From Flaveria trinervia (lineage: Eukaryota > Streptophyta > Magnoliopsida > Asterales > Asteraceae), in NCBI GenBank assembly GCA_025506515.1, contig CM046457.1:5180944-5244943 (forward strand): a stretch of 64,000 nucleotides of DNA. Direction: 5' to 3'. The notes beneath the pieces were generated by a model. That model saw only the letters and a list, made by a program, of their open reading frames with translations, did not search any database and was not told where the DNA came from. This document shows, in pieces, positions 26,256 through 39,075 of this stretch (the first letter of the stretch is position 1; the number at the start of each line of letters is the position of its first letter). A program made the translations under genes and the position numbers.

Positions 26256-28826
26256 TGTCACACCTCGCTAAAAGCGGAAACACGGGGATGTAACGAGACG
26301 GGATAGTCATAACACATGGTAAGCAATAGAGATGCAATATAGTAAATGATGACAAGCGTGTCATGACGACACCCGACAACAAAGAGACTTGTGTCGTGTT
26401 TAGTCAATATTCACGACAATATAGCCATAAGCATAAACAAGATGAATGATTCACATAGACAAAAGATGATAACATTGTAATGTAATTCCCACAACCCGGG
26501 AACAAGTATCAAAAGAATAAAGTTGTTTAATCAGATTACAACATTGTTTCAAAATGTATGTTTGCTAAGCATGTTTAGCCTCAAAATGCATCCTAGGGTC
26601 TCCACTCAGGCAGCACACCTAGATCTTCAATTAGCATTGTCATCTGAAAAGATATGCTCAAAATGGTCAACAAAATTGTTGGTGAGCTCACAGGTTTAAA
26701 TTGTTAAATAAGTAATTGATGCTGTATTGTAATTATTGCAGAATACCATGAATACAGTTATAAGTAAGCAAAATCACATGACATGAGCTTTACAACCAAG
26801 CCTAACGACGTACACACAGAATCTTGTCGAAATATATTCACCCAAGGTCTGTTCCTGCCTACGGTTGGTACTAACTAGTATACCAACGAACAAGGGTGGG
26901 GGTGTCAACCCAGTAGTACTACCAATACATATCCGTCGGTTCCCACAATAAAATTAAATGGTTGTAAAGAAAGTACCACACAACGAACTCATGCATGAAT
27001 CAGATAAGTACTCACAAAACAGTAACACATTGCTTCCAATTATGTAAATTATATGTAAGTTGTACAGCATAGAAAATGGGTGAGCATACTTTTCCTCCAA
27101 GTTTGTAAGTGATTGAAATATTGTATAAGCATAAAAAGAGGCCATGAAACTCACTTGTTAAATGGTAAGTATGAATGATCAAAGTTTCCCAAATGTTGAC
27201 TGCAGTAAACGGTCAAACACCTAATGCCAGTTATTGATAAGCATTAATGATACGTATAAAGCAAATAGTAACGTTTGGTCAGTTCGGGTTGTATCGGTTC
27301 GGTCGCATTTAACACACACAAGCTGACACACGTATTAGATCTTATGTAGATCTAAGTACTAGAAACCGTCGCCATTGCCGGTGATATTGTGTAAAAGTTC
27401 CATCGTTATAAGAGAAGTATTTGTTAAATATTAGTAGTCACAATTGGGTTGTTGATAATTGTAAAATGTTAGGTTGATTTGATTTGGAATAACATTTATA
27501 GGCTTGATAGCGTTGACTTTAATCTTTGTGGTTGAGCAATGGCAACCGTGTTGATGTTACCTTAATATCACATGACATACAAGAAGGAATTCACACACAC
27601 AGCAGCTTCAGTCACACGACAGGACTAGACGCACAACTCAACACCCCATTCGCACGAATCAACCCTCATTCATACGAATCAGCTTCATTCGTACGATTGA
27701 ACCTTCGTTTGGCGACTTGCATTCAGTCGTACCACACAGCACTCAATCGCACGACTCAACCTCCATACGCACGAATCAACCTTCATTCGTACGAATCAGC
27801 TTCATTCGTACGACGGAACCTCCACTCGTACGATTGGCCTTCAGTCGTGAGATACATGCACAATCACACACATCCATTCGTTCGCATGACTCAATTGCAC
27901 ATAACATTCATCCGCATTGACTAAATCTCACGCATTCATTCGATCGCACGACTCAGTCTCACGACATACCCAGTTGCACAACTCAGTCGCCCGGATGACA
28001 CAGTCGCACGACTCATCTAGTCGCACGGCTCAATCGCATGACAGCCCAGTCGCCATAATGACAGATTCGCGACTGCAGAAGTGTAGAGCAGCCTTCGGCT
28101 GCTCCGTGCACGGGTTTTACACAACAAGGACTTCCAGAAACGCACTACAAACACACTCAAACAAGAAGAACACGCAGGAAGACATCACACGCAACCTCTC
28201 AACCTCATGTGTTCGTGTTGGACCTGAACACCCGAAACCCTAAATGGGCAGCAGAAAAACGAGCAAGAAAAGGGACAACCAAGGTTGTCTACCTGCAAGA
28301 ATGGAGTAGACTCGGTTGTAGTCGAAGTCTAGGCGATGAAAACGTGAGGAAACGAGACGGTTTTGGTGCAAGGAAGGAGATGAAAGTGAAGAAGAGGATG
28401 AAGAAGAAGATGAAGAATGAGGGCTAAGGCTGGTAAATGAGGTTTATATACCTAGCCCAAGTTTGAAAAAATGGCACATTTAGTCCCTGCACTTGAATCC
28501 CCGAATTCCCAAATTTGTTTCGGTTGAAAACGACTTTAATAGGTTAGTTATATTGATGATAAAAACTTATTTAATGATAATTGGTATCTTAAAATGGTTT
28601 TATTAATGACAATAATATTATATAAAAATGATGTATTTAATGATAACAATGATAAAATTTGTAAAAGTTTTAAGCATAGCATATGTTTCAACGATAGCAC
28701 AAGCATGAAGATGATAAGGCAAGTATGATATCCACACGAATAGTTATAAGGGTGAGGAATGAACGTTCAAGGAAAAGTTAACAGAAACCACGTTAATTGA
28801 CAGACCTTGGGGTGACGGATGTCACA
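26256..28826 (-). repeat. 3' LTR of element A
   Basis: This 2571-base LTR pairs with 43473-46018. The open frames at 27526-28427 lie within it and recur in the partner LTR with different breaks, so they are not genes. It includes a motif array of TCGTACGA/TCGCACGA palindromes (about 27640-28060) and a hairpin at 28086-28104. Confidence 0.85.
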
Positions 28827-29126
28827 GTATCCCCCAGTTGAGAGAATTTCGTCCCGAAATTCAGCTGGAGTTAGGTCCAAGGGAGTCATCCTCGAATAGA
28901 TGTGGATATTTAAGTTTCATCTGATCTTCCATTTCCTATGTAAACTCTGGCCCTCGTTTTGAATTCCACCTCACGCGGACAATTGGTGTTCTACTGCGCT
29001 TCAATTGCTTGACCTTTTGATCCATGATCTCAATGGGTTCCTCAACAAAATGAAGCTTTTCATCAATCTTGATGTCCTCAATTAGTACGTGAAGTGATTC
29101 ATCAGCCAAACACTTCTTGAGGTTCG
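28827..29126 (-). pseudogene. C-terminal end of element A integrase and polypurine tract
   Basis: On the minus strand this stretch continues integrase from where it is interrupted at 36003. It carries the segment LKKCLADE and, further on, EEPIEIMD and VRWNSKRGPEFT. It then meets TAG (28936-28938) where relatives have a tryptophan codon. The sequence next to the LTR is a purine-rich GGGGGA tract. The separation from the rest of integrase is explained by the insertion at 29127-36002, which left the duplication GTTCG. Confidence 0.75.
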
Positions 29127-31324
29127 TGTGACATCCGTCACCTTAATGTCCGTCAATTAACGTGATTCTCCGTTAACTTTTCTTTGATCGTTCATTCCTC
29201 ATTTTTATAACTCTTCGTGTGGATATCATACTTGCTTTGTCATCTTTATGCTTGTGCTTTCATCTTGAACGTGTGCTATGCTTAAAACTTTTACAAATTT
29301 CATCATCATTATCACTAAATTTATCGTTTTTATATAATATTATTGTCATTAATAAAACCATTTTAAGTACCAATTATCATTAATCACACCTTTATCATCA
29401 ATATAACAAACACTTTTGAAGTCGTTTTCGACCGAAACACATTTTGGGAACTCGGGGGCTAAGTGCAGGGACTAAAATTGACATTTTGCAAACTTGAGAT
29501 GGGTAAAAAAAAACCCCATTTTCCCAGCCCTAGGCTTATCTTCTTCTTCTTCTCCTTCATTCTCTTCTTCACTTTACATCTTCTTCCTTGCACCAAAACC
29601 GCCCCGTTTGCTCTCGTTTTTGTCGTCTAGACTTCGTCTACAACCGAGTCTAATCCATTGCAGGTAGACGACCTTGGTTGTCCCTTTCTTGATTGTTTTT
29701 CTGCTAACCATTTTAGGGTATTGGGTGTTCGGGTTCAACCCGAACACATGAGGTCGTGTGGGTGCGTGTGATGTCTTTCTGCGCGTGCTTCTTGTTTTCG
29801 TGTGTTTGTAGTGTGTTTCTGGAAGTCCTGTTTTGATGAATCACAATTGGAAACCATTTATCGAAACGAATAGAGAATCGTCAAAGTAAGGGAATCACCC
29901 CTGTTTTGATGAGTTAGAATCATTTAGGAGATACGGGTGTTCTTTGTCATAGGTTGCCTTGCAAACACTTGCATCTCTCACGGTGCAGACGGTACGGAGT
30001 TTGACTTAACGACGAAAGGAAGAATAATATCAACTAGAAATTCGGAAATTTTCAAGTTACATCAATGTAACAAAAGGAAAAATCATGCTTACAAGCTTAA
30101 GATCAAAGTTCGAGATAGCAGAATTTGTTTTGATGGTGTTCAAATCTTGAATGGTTTCAATCGGGAAGACGAAATCAAGAGCAGGAAATTATTCAACACC
30201 GCAATGAGATGTGAACATTCGATTCACAATCGAAAGGAATAAATGGACTTCTCAAGATATGTGGTCAACCATAGCCTTATTGTAGACGCGCGTACTTATA
30301 AGTGATCACTCATCTCAAGGGTTTCGAGTCAAGTAAATAGATTCAATGATCGAGTCAAATCACCATTTACACTTTGCCTAGACAAAGTATCTCGAGATGT
30401 AGAAATTTCACTTATAGCGTTACATGTTCTTAGTTACGGGACACATCCTTAAGAAGACTTGAGAACCATAAGTAACGGTTTAAAGTTTCTGATGACCATT
30501 CGGTTTAGATTCCCAATATCTTTGGTTATATTAAGATCCATGTTCGCGTTGGTCAAGATATAGAAATAGATATATGAAACGCCCGACGTGTAGCGATGTT
30601 TAAATGTAGAAGTTGAAATGTAGAATGGGTTCAATCTTAACAGGAACATTATATATGTTAAAAATGAGAAGGTATTGAAACCTTGGTGATAAACCAGTTC
30701 AAGAAAATCAAGGATTTTTAAGATACAAAGAGGATGGTTCCATTTGGTAACACATTACCATTTGGAATCGTTGACACGTCAAGGTAAATGACCCATTTGC
30801 CATAAAGACTTGTGTATGTGACCATAGTTTATCACTCATCCCAGAAATCCCCAGGTAAGCATAACTGGTCTCACAATGAGATTTATACGATATGCTTGCC
30901 TTAGCCCGAAGGCCTTTTGCCAGGAATCCAGAATACAGGTGTCTATGTGTCACACAAATTCCTTTGGTTTATGAAATCAAAACCTTGATGAGATTTACAT
31001 AGATTAGACATAGAGTCTAAGGAATTGAACCCACGACGATAAATGTAGATTCCACATGTCGTTGAGAATAAGTTTAGGAATTCATTTGTCGGGGAGAATC
31101 AAAGAGTTAAAGTTAAGTTTAGGGAGACAAGTAACTAAGTTTAAGCATTCATAAGGCAATCCTATGCTAAGGCATCAGTTGCACAAAAGGCATAGCATTA
31201 TGTAGCATGCAAACAACATAAGCACAAAGGTATAAGGATCTTTCTATGAGGTTCATGCAACTATAGTCTAGGTCAACATTTCTAATAACCTAAATCCCTA
31301 TAGTTATGGGCTCTGATACCAATC

Positions 31325-31702
31325 TGTAACACCCGGCCCTTCGCATCAACAATATTGTCCGCTTTGCCCACGCAGAGCTCACGGATTTGCTTTTGGTTGC
31401 CCAGGTGAAAACTTCCCAGGGAGGTCACCCATCCCTAGATTGCTCCCACCTGAGCACGCTTAACTGTGGAGTTCTCCTCTCATCCACAGCCAATACGCCC
31501 AAAACGCGTTGTTGATGTTAGAGACCAGACATTCCTTATGAACCAGGAATCTCTCCTATCCACGGCCGATGTGGGATATGTGTAGGGTGTCACAAGCACC
31601 CCTTGTTTGGACTCATCATCCTCGATGAGCCCGAGAAGTCACCATCCTTGGTGAGGTGTGTCCCACACCCCGAACGGCATAGGAGTGGCTCTGATACCAA
31701 TC
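31325..31702 (-). mobile_element. Cassandra-type TRIM segment: one LTR plus internal domain
   Basis: On the minus strand an internal domain (31702-31595) opens with TTGGTATCAGAGCC, the tRNA-Met primer site, and ends in a purine-rich AAACAAGGGGTGCT. A 270-base LTR (31594-31325) follows, starting TGTGACACCC and ending GTGTTACA, and contains a 5S rRNA-like segment. Cassandra elements are known small non-autonomous retrotransposons with 5S sequence in their LTRs. The expected other Cassandra LTR is missing: the internal domain abuts the long LTR of element D. Confidence 0.75.
31411..31480 (-). ncRNA. 5S rRNA-derived segment in the Cassandra LTR
   Basis: The minus strand contains AACTCCACAGTTAAGCGTGC, then GGGATGGGTGACCTCC and GGGAAGT. 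These match the internal control region of plant 5S rRNA (A box, intermediate element and C box) in order and spacing. The 5' and 3' thirds of a 5S gene are not recognisable, so it is not a functional ribosomal gene. In Cassandra such sequence is thought to allow RNA polymerase III transcription. Confidence 0.8.
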
Positions 31703-34524
31703 TGTCACACCCCAACCTTGACGGCGGAAACGTCGAGATGTGAGGGTTACGATTGTTCACAGCCACATAACGCTATTTATTAAATCCAAATGTATTAATC
31801 ATAAAACTGAATTGCAGCATTACAAGCAAAAGTTTCAACAAAGAATACATCATGTACAATTGCTACAAATAACATGATCATCCATTTTATCTCTAGGTCC
31901 AATCCTAGATGTGATAAGCTTTAAAGAGTAAACACATACTTGAGGTATTCCTGAAACATGTTAAAAATAAAAGGTCAACATAAAAATGTTGGTGAGCATT
32001 CCATAGTTTTCAATACATAAGTATATAAAAGATGGCAATTCAAGTCATAAGTTAGTGAATAAAGTGATTAGGGATGTTATGAACAATGCAACAATCAAAC
32101 CTCGACAAAAGTTTTACAAGTCTCAAACGTTAAAAGTATATACGATCAGCTAAGTGTACTCGGATCAACCAAGCAGGCTTGTCTTACCCATAGATCTATG
32201 ACTTCGCTGGGCTAGCAATAGTTAATGATTGTACATATAACGCCATAACATGGTAATCACGAAAGTTCAACTAACCACAACTTTTACAAGATGAATTGCC
32301 ATAGGTTTACAAGTCTCAAATAAGTCTATGAGTGCAATAGTATAAGTTAACATGTTTCACCCCAAAGTGTGAAAATAGGAAAAAAGGGGTATAGAATACT
32401 CACTTGGATATAGGCATCACAAGATGATATAAAAGATTAACGTAAGATCCAAAAGATAAATCCAAAGTATCCATTACAAGCACCTAAATATATAATTTAC
32501 AAGATAAAGATTAAGGTTAATAATAAGGTTAACGTTCAAACAAGGATTAGGGTTTCAATAGTTTTAAGGGTTTTTGATAAGTAACAATTTATAAAGTAAT
32601 TATTTTACATTTTTAATTCTTTAGAAGAATTATATATGTAAATATTTTAGAAATGAATCTAAATATAACAAAATTGGAGTACAATAGGTAATTATATTTT
32701 TCTTGGTAACAATATATTTGTATTTTATATAAAGACGTGAAATAAGAATAACATTTATACTAAAGTTTGTAATATTTATATAAAAATAAGGTCTCATAGC
32801 TTAATAAAATAAGCACGTTTTAAACAATAATTATACTTTTTATTTGAACAAATAATGATTTAGTGAGTTATAACGATATTCAATGTCTATTTTATAAGAA
32901 GAATAATTTAAATATATTATTTGAGCAAATAACTATTAGTAATATTTTAAATTTAACTTATGAGAAATAATCTAAATATATTATTTGAACAAATAATGAT
33001 TTAATAAGTTAAACAATATTTAAAATCTATTTTACCATAAATTGAACTAGTTACATCATTTGTTTGGAATAATTAATAATAATATTAGAATATTAAAATA
33101 AATTTCAAGAAAATTAGCTAGATGATTTTAAAAATATTTGAAGTTTGTAAGAGTTATTTTTATAATTATTATGAATTTTTCATAATTATTTTAAGGCCAA
33201 AAAGCCTTTTAAAAAAAAGATGAGGCTTCCCGGGTTCGAACCCGGGACCTCAAGGTTTGAAGATGGACATGGAACCGGTGAACCAAGGCATACAGCCGCG
33301 GTTATCATCGGTTCGTGTTGAATTTAAACACAATCCCAAGGATTCCCCAAATTCTAAGAACCCTAGAATCAATTTCGATCAAATAGGACCTCAATTCAAC
33401 AACGATTACTGAAATAAACATGGGGCTTTGATTCCCCAAGTGAAATCGAGTATATAACAACGTTTAATTACCCGTTTTGATTCGAACTGATGACATGAAC
33501 AATCGAAGAACAAGTCACGGTCGAAGATGCACAAAGTATGACCAAACTTCAATGATAATCGAATTAAACTTGTTGGAAGCTTCTTTGGGTGCTAAAGATT
33601 ATTTCCCCTCAACTAATTTCAGTTTAGACAAACCGAAACAAGCTTCATGGTTGGGTGCAGGTCGCGGTTAATGGAAGGAATCAAAAGAGATGTTTGAGTT
33701 AGTTTCAAGTAGAATTGTGAGTTGCATTCGATTAGTGATCGACATAAGATCGTTCAGATTGCTTTAATTAGATTGTTATTAGGTGTAAATGCTCAAACGG
33801 ATACACGATTTTAAGGTTTCGGTTATACGTCTGTTTGACGTTAATAATCAGTGTTTAAACGAATTTAAGGTGGCCATTAAAGTTCGAAACGTGTAAACGA
33901 GCCGATTGGGATGATTTGGTACCAAAATTAAGGGTTTTCGGGTGGTTTTAGGGGTTACCGGCGCCGCGCCGGACTTGGCCGGCCGGCGGCCGGAAACACG
34001 GGGAGAGAGAAAGGGGTGGGGGGTTGGGTTTGGTAATTTACACAAATGGTCCCTGTGGTTTCAACAATTAACAACAGGCCTTAAAGTTTTGTTTTTTAGT
34101 TTTAGCTAATTTACACTTTAAACCCTGAAGTTTTAAAATGTTATTATTTTATGCCAAAGCTAGTTAAATACAAGTTTTTAAAATAATGACACTTATATTG
34201 TTTCTATTTTTTTTACAAGATTACTTTTAATATTATCATTATTATTAATCTTATTATTATGATTATTATTGTTACTAATATTATTATCATTAATATTATT
34301 ATTATCAGTGTCATAATAATAATAATAATTATTTTATTTAAGCTTAATAACACCTTAAGCTTTATAATAATAAACAAACATTATAACACTTATAATGTTA
34401 TTATTATTATTTTAATTTGTTAGTCAGCAGTATAACAAACCCCAGAGTTTCAAGATGTCATAAAAGGCCCTTTTAAGATTCAACAAAGTTAACTTCTAAG
34501 TTAACAAAATTAAGTGATGTCACA
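31703..34524 (-). repeat. Long LTR of element D (second family)
   Basis: On the minus strand this roughly 2.8-kb LTR starts TGTGACATCAC and ends GTTGGGGTGTGACA. It matches the solo LTR at 39076-41514 in opposite orientation along its length, for example around GGTGTAGAAGTACTC-like and CCGCCGTCAAGG blocks. A tRNA-like module sits at about 33207-33300. Confidence 0.75.
33211..33300 (-). ncRNA. tRNA-like module with pol III B box in LTR of element D
   Basis: On the minus strand a T-arm-like palindrome (CCCGGGTTCGAACCCGGG) contains a B box GGTTCGAACCC (33232-33242) and is followed at once by a run of eight T (33211-33218). No acceptor stem pairs with the 3' side, so it is not an intact tRNA. The matching position of the related LTR at 40179-40256 also carries such a module. 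Confidence 0.5.
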
Positions 34525-36002
34525 CGAATGAAGGTTGATTCGTGCGTATGGAGATTGAGTCGTGCGATTGAGTGTTGTGTGGTACGACTGAATGCCAGTC
34601 GCACGAATGAAGGTTCAATCGTACGAATGTGCGAATGGAGTGTGGCTGAAGTTGCTATGTGTGTGAATTCTTTCTTATATGTTGTGTGATGTTGAGGTAA
34701 CATTAACACAGGTGTCATTGCTCGACCACAAAGATTAAAATCAACACTATCAAGCCTGTAATACTATTCCAAATCAAATCAACCTAACATTTTACAATTA
34801 TCAACAACCCATTTGTGACCACTAATTTTTTAACGAATACTTCTCTTATAATAATGGAACTTTTACACAATATCACCGACAATGGCAATGGTTTCTAGTA
34901 CTTGGATCTACATTAGATCTAATACGTGTGTCAACTTGTGTGTGTTGCACGTGACCGAACCGATACAACCCGAACTGACCGAATGTTACTATTTGCTTTA
35001 TACATGTCATTAATGCTTAACAATAACTGTCAATAGGTGTTTGACCATTCATTACATACAACACTTGAGAAACTTTGATCATTCATACTTACCACTTAAC
35101 AAGTGAGTTTCGTGGCCCCTTTTATGCTTATACAATAAATATTTCAATCATTTATAAACTTGGGGGAAAAGTATGCTCGCCCATTTTTATTATGCTATAC
35201 AACTTACATACAATTTACATATTGGAATCAACGTATTATTATTTTGTGAGTACTTATCTGATACATGCTTGAGTCTGCTGTGTGGTTCTTTCTTTACAAC
35301 CATTTAATTCCAGTGTGGGAATCGACGGATAGGTATTGGTAGTACTACTGGGTTGACACCCCCACTCTCGTTTGTTGATATACTAGTTATTACCAACAGT
35401 CGCTAGGAACGGGCCTTGGGTGAATATATTCTAACAAGATTCTGTGTGTACGTCGTCAGGTTTGGTGTAAAGCTCATGTCATGTGATTTTGCTTACTTAT
35501 AACTGTATTCACGGTATTCCGCAACAACTATTATACAACATCAATTACTTATTTACAATTTAAACCTGCGAGCTCACCAATAATTTTGTTGACCATTTTG
35601 AGCATATCTTTTCAAGTGACAATGCTAATTGAAGATCTAGGTGTGTTGCTTAGTGGAGACCCTAGGATGCATTTTGAGACTAAACATACTTGACAAACAT
35701 ACATATTGGAATCATTGTTATAGTCTTACTAAACAACATTAATCTTTTGATACTTGTTCCCGGGTTGTGGGAAATACATTACAATGTTATTATCCTTGTC
35801 TATGTGATTCATGTAAGATGTTTATGCTTATGGCTATGTTTTCGTGAATATTGACTAAACACGACACAAGTCCCCTTGTTGTCGGGTGTCGTCATGACAC
35901 GCTTGTCATCATTTACTATATTGCATCTCTATTGCTTACCACATTTATGACGATCCCGTCTCGTTACATCCCCATGTTTCCACTCTTAGCGGGGGTGTGA
36001 CA

Positions 36003-39000
36003 GTTCGACACGTGAAAAGTATCATGTACACCGCTGAGTTCTTGTGGTAACCTTAATCGGTAAGCCACTAGACCGATTCTTTCTGTAATCTCGAATGGTC
36101 CTACATATCTCGGGGCCAACTTTCCTTTCTTTCCAAACCGAACAATTCCTTTCCAAGGAGAGACCTTGAGTAAAACTCGATCCCCAATGTTAAATTCTAG
36201 AGGCTTTCGACGGTTGTCGGCATAGCTCTTTTGGTGATCTCTAGCAGCCTTTAGTCTATCTTTGATTTGGAAAATCTTATCGGTTGTTTCTTGAATGATG
36301 TCTAGGCCTGTTAACTGACTTTCACCGATCTCGGCCCAACAAACGGGTGATCTACATTTCCTTCCATAAAATGCTTCGAATGGAGCACATCCAATACTCG
36401 TATGGTAGCTGTTGTTGTAAGAGAACTCAATCAGCGGTAGATGAGTGTCCCAACTACCACCAAAATCGATTACACACGCCCTCAACATGTCTTCTAACGT
36501 TTGAATAGTTCGAGTGCCTATCGCTTCTAGCGTTTGAATAGTTCGATTACACACTTTGGCCATCTGTCTGAGGGTGATAGGCGGTACTCATATCTAATCA
36601 AGTGCCTATCGCTTTCTGCAATGTCTGCCAAAATCGTGAAGTAAATCGGCTGTCACGGTCGGATATGAGCGACACCGGCACTCCGTGTCTCGTCACGACC
36701 TCTTTTATGTACAATCTCGCCAACTTATCCATTTTGTAATCTTCTCGGATCGACAAGAAATGTGCTGACTTCGTCATCCGATCCACTATGACCCATATCA
36801 AGTCGTATCCGCTGCTCGTTCTAGGGAGTTTGGTAATAAAATCCATCTATGTTCTCCCATTTCCACTCGGGAATCTCAGGTTGCTGTAATAATCCCGATG
36901 GTTTCTGATGTTCAACTTTAACTTTCAAGCATGTCAAGCATCTGCTGACATACATAGAAATGTCTTTCTTCATGTCTGGCCACCTGTACAGATCTTTGAG
37001 ATCGTGGTACATCTTGTCTGCACCAGGATGAATAGAATATCGCGTCCTGTGTGCTTCATCCATGACCAAGGTACGTACACCTCCTCCATCTGGGTACCCA
37101 TATATGATCTATGAAGTACTGTATTCCCTCATCCTTGCAAATCATCTGTTTATCCAACCCTCGGAATTCTTCTCCCGTAAGGTTTTCTTCTTTCAACGCG
37201 TCACTTTGTGCAATTTGGATCTGAGCTTTCAAATTCGTTTGAATCGTCAATACCAATGCTCTAGCACGTAATGGTTTCACACGTTCTTTGTAGCTTAAAG
37301 CATCAGCCACCACATTCGCTTTCCTGGGATGATACCGGATTTCACAATCGTAGTCACTAAGAAGCTCTACCCAACGTCGTTGACGCATATTAAGCTCCTT
37401 CTGATGCAGGATATGTTGGAGGCTCTTATGATCTGCGTAGATGATGCATTTGGTTCCATACAGGTAACGCCTCCATATCTTGAGTGCAAATACTACAGCG
37501 CCCAACTCCAAATCATGGGTTGTATAGTTCTTTTCGTGCACCTTAAGTTGTCGCGAAGCGTAGGCAATCACCTTATCCTTCTGCATTAGTACACATCCCA
37601 ATCCTTGATGTGAAGCATCGCAGTATACCACAAAATCATCAGCTCCGTCTGGGAGGGACAATATCAGTGCGTTGCACAACCTTTCTTTCAACGTTTGGAA
37701 CGCTTGTTCTTGTGCATGTCACCAATCAAACTTCTTGTCTTTTTGAGTCAACAGCGTTAACGGTTGAGCGATCTTTGAAAAAATTGCGATGAAGCGACGA
37801 TAGTACCCGTCCAATCCTAAGAATTGCCGTATCTCTGAAGGTGTCTGGGGTGCATCCCATTTCTTCACCGCTTCGATCTTGTTGGGATCTACATGAATCC
37901 CATCCTCATCAACCACATGACCCAAAAACTTCACTTCCCGCAACCAAAATTCACACTTTGAAAACTTGGTGAAAAGTTTCTCCTCCCGTAACAGTTCCAG
38001 TATTGCCCGAAGGTGCTCTTCATGATCCTCTCTCGATTGGGAGTAGATAAGTATATCGTCTATGAACCAATCACAAACTTATCCAGGTAAGGTTTATACA
38101 CCCGATTCATTAGGTCCATACACCCGATTCATTAGGTCCATAAACACAACTGGTACGTTAGTCAACCCAAATGGCATGACCAAGAACTCATGGTGCGCAT
38201 AACGAGTTCTAAACGTTGTTTTCTGTATGTCATCGTCAAAAACCTTAGTTGGTGATATCCAGAGCGAAGGTCGATCTTGGACAAATACGAAGCTCCCTGC
38301 AGCTGATCAAACAGATCGTCAATCCTAGGGAGAGGATACCGATTCTTCACGGTTAACTTGTTCAACTCACGGTAATCGATACACATGCGGAACGACCCAT
38401 CCTTCTTTTTGACAAACAATACCGGTGCTCCCCACGGTGAGTGTCGGCCGAATAAAACCCTTCTCCAGTAGTTCCTGTAACTGACTAGATAACTCTTGCA
38501 TTAAAGATGGTGCTAACCGATATGGCATCTTTGCTACCGGTGTAGCTCCAGGAACCAATTCTATACGAAATTCCACATGTCGTGGAGGAGGCAAACGGAC
38601 AAGTTATCAGGGAATACATCTTGGTAGTCCCGTACCACTGGAATGTCTACTAATTTCCTCTCCTCTTCCTTCTTTTCTACCATCTGAGGCAGAAAAGCGT
38701 AGCACTATTTCGTAAACTTTGGCGTGCTTTCATGCAGGAGATAAGCTTTAGATTCCTTCCGGTCGTTCTCCTTGAATTCTGAGCACCTCCCCGTTTGACA
38801 TGGGGATTCGTACTACTTGTCCCGACAGACAATCTCAGCTCCACGTTTCGACAACCAATCCATTCCCATAATCACTTCGAAACTTCCTAGCTCAAAGGGT
38901 ATCAAGTCTATATCTAAGGCATGGTCCTCCAATATTATTGAGCACTTTCTAATTATTTCATCGGCCTGTACAACCTTACCATTGGCCATTTCTACAGAGT

Positions 39001-39075
39001 AGCTAGTTTCTAGCCTACTAGGACTCAAATCAAGCAATTGCACAAACTCAGAAGATATAAAGCTATTGTCTACTG
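36003..39075 (-). pseudogene. Element A pol: protease end, reverse transcriptase, RNase H, integrase
   Basis: On the minus strand the order is protease C-terminal part (38813-39043), reverse transcriptase (38594 to about 37719, with YPLPRIDDLFDQLQG, KIDLRSGYHQLR and an intact FIDD catalytic motif near 38055), and RNase H (37691-37056, with VVYCDASHQGLGCVL and DLELGAVVFALKIWRRYLYG). Integrase follows, with an HHCC zinc region near 37000 and core motifs (MDFITKLPRT, DRMTKSAHF, SDRDSRF) at 36846-36598, then a C-terminal part reaching 36003. At least five frame changes break the reading. The N-terminal protease, with its DTGAD site, lies beyond the solo LTR at 41520. The rest of integrase lies at 28827-29126. 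Confidence 0.9.

Larger units (their letters stand above)
29843..34524 (-). mobile_element. Element D: damaged LTR element with second-family LTR and Cassandra segment
   Basis: This composite block splits the LTR of element C. Reading on the minus strand it begins with a long LTR (34524-31703), then a primer-binding site, a 5S-bearing Cassandra piece (31702-31325), a second primer-binding site, and about 1.5 kb of non-coding leader-like sequence to about 29843. The leader resembles element A's leader near its start (both contain GACCTAGACTATA). No second LTR and no gag or pol are seen, and no target duplication was recognised, so the left end is approximate. Confidence 0.5.
29127..36002 (+). 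mobile_element. Element C: solo LTR of the A family, itself interrupted
   Basis: The plus-strand start (TGTGACATCC) and end (GGTGTGACA) match the LTRs of element A. It is flanked by the duplication GTTCG (29122-29126 and 36003-36007), inside A's integrase reading frame. LTR sequence is present at 29127 to about 29842 and from about 34525 to 36002. Between them lies a different insertion (D). No internal domain of its own family remains, so C is a solo LTR in opposite orientation to its host copy. Confidence 0.75.

Noticed and set aside
26055..26261. Repetitive frame reading MLMDHSYDWT over and over
   Set aside because: It is the 30-bp minisatellite, whose period is a multiple of three; not a gene.
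27526..28427. Open frames of 67-132 codons
   Set aside because: They lie inside the 3' LTR of element A and recur with other breaks in the 5' LTR (45053-45624); no conserved domain.
31411..31480. Functional 5S rRNA gene
   Set aside because: Only the central control region matches; the ends are missing and the segment sits in an LTR.
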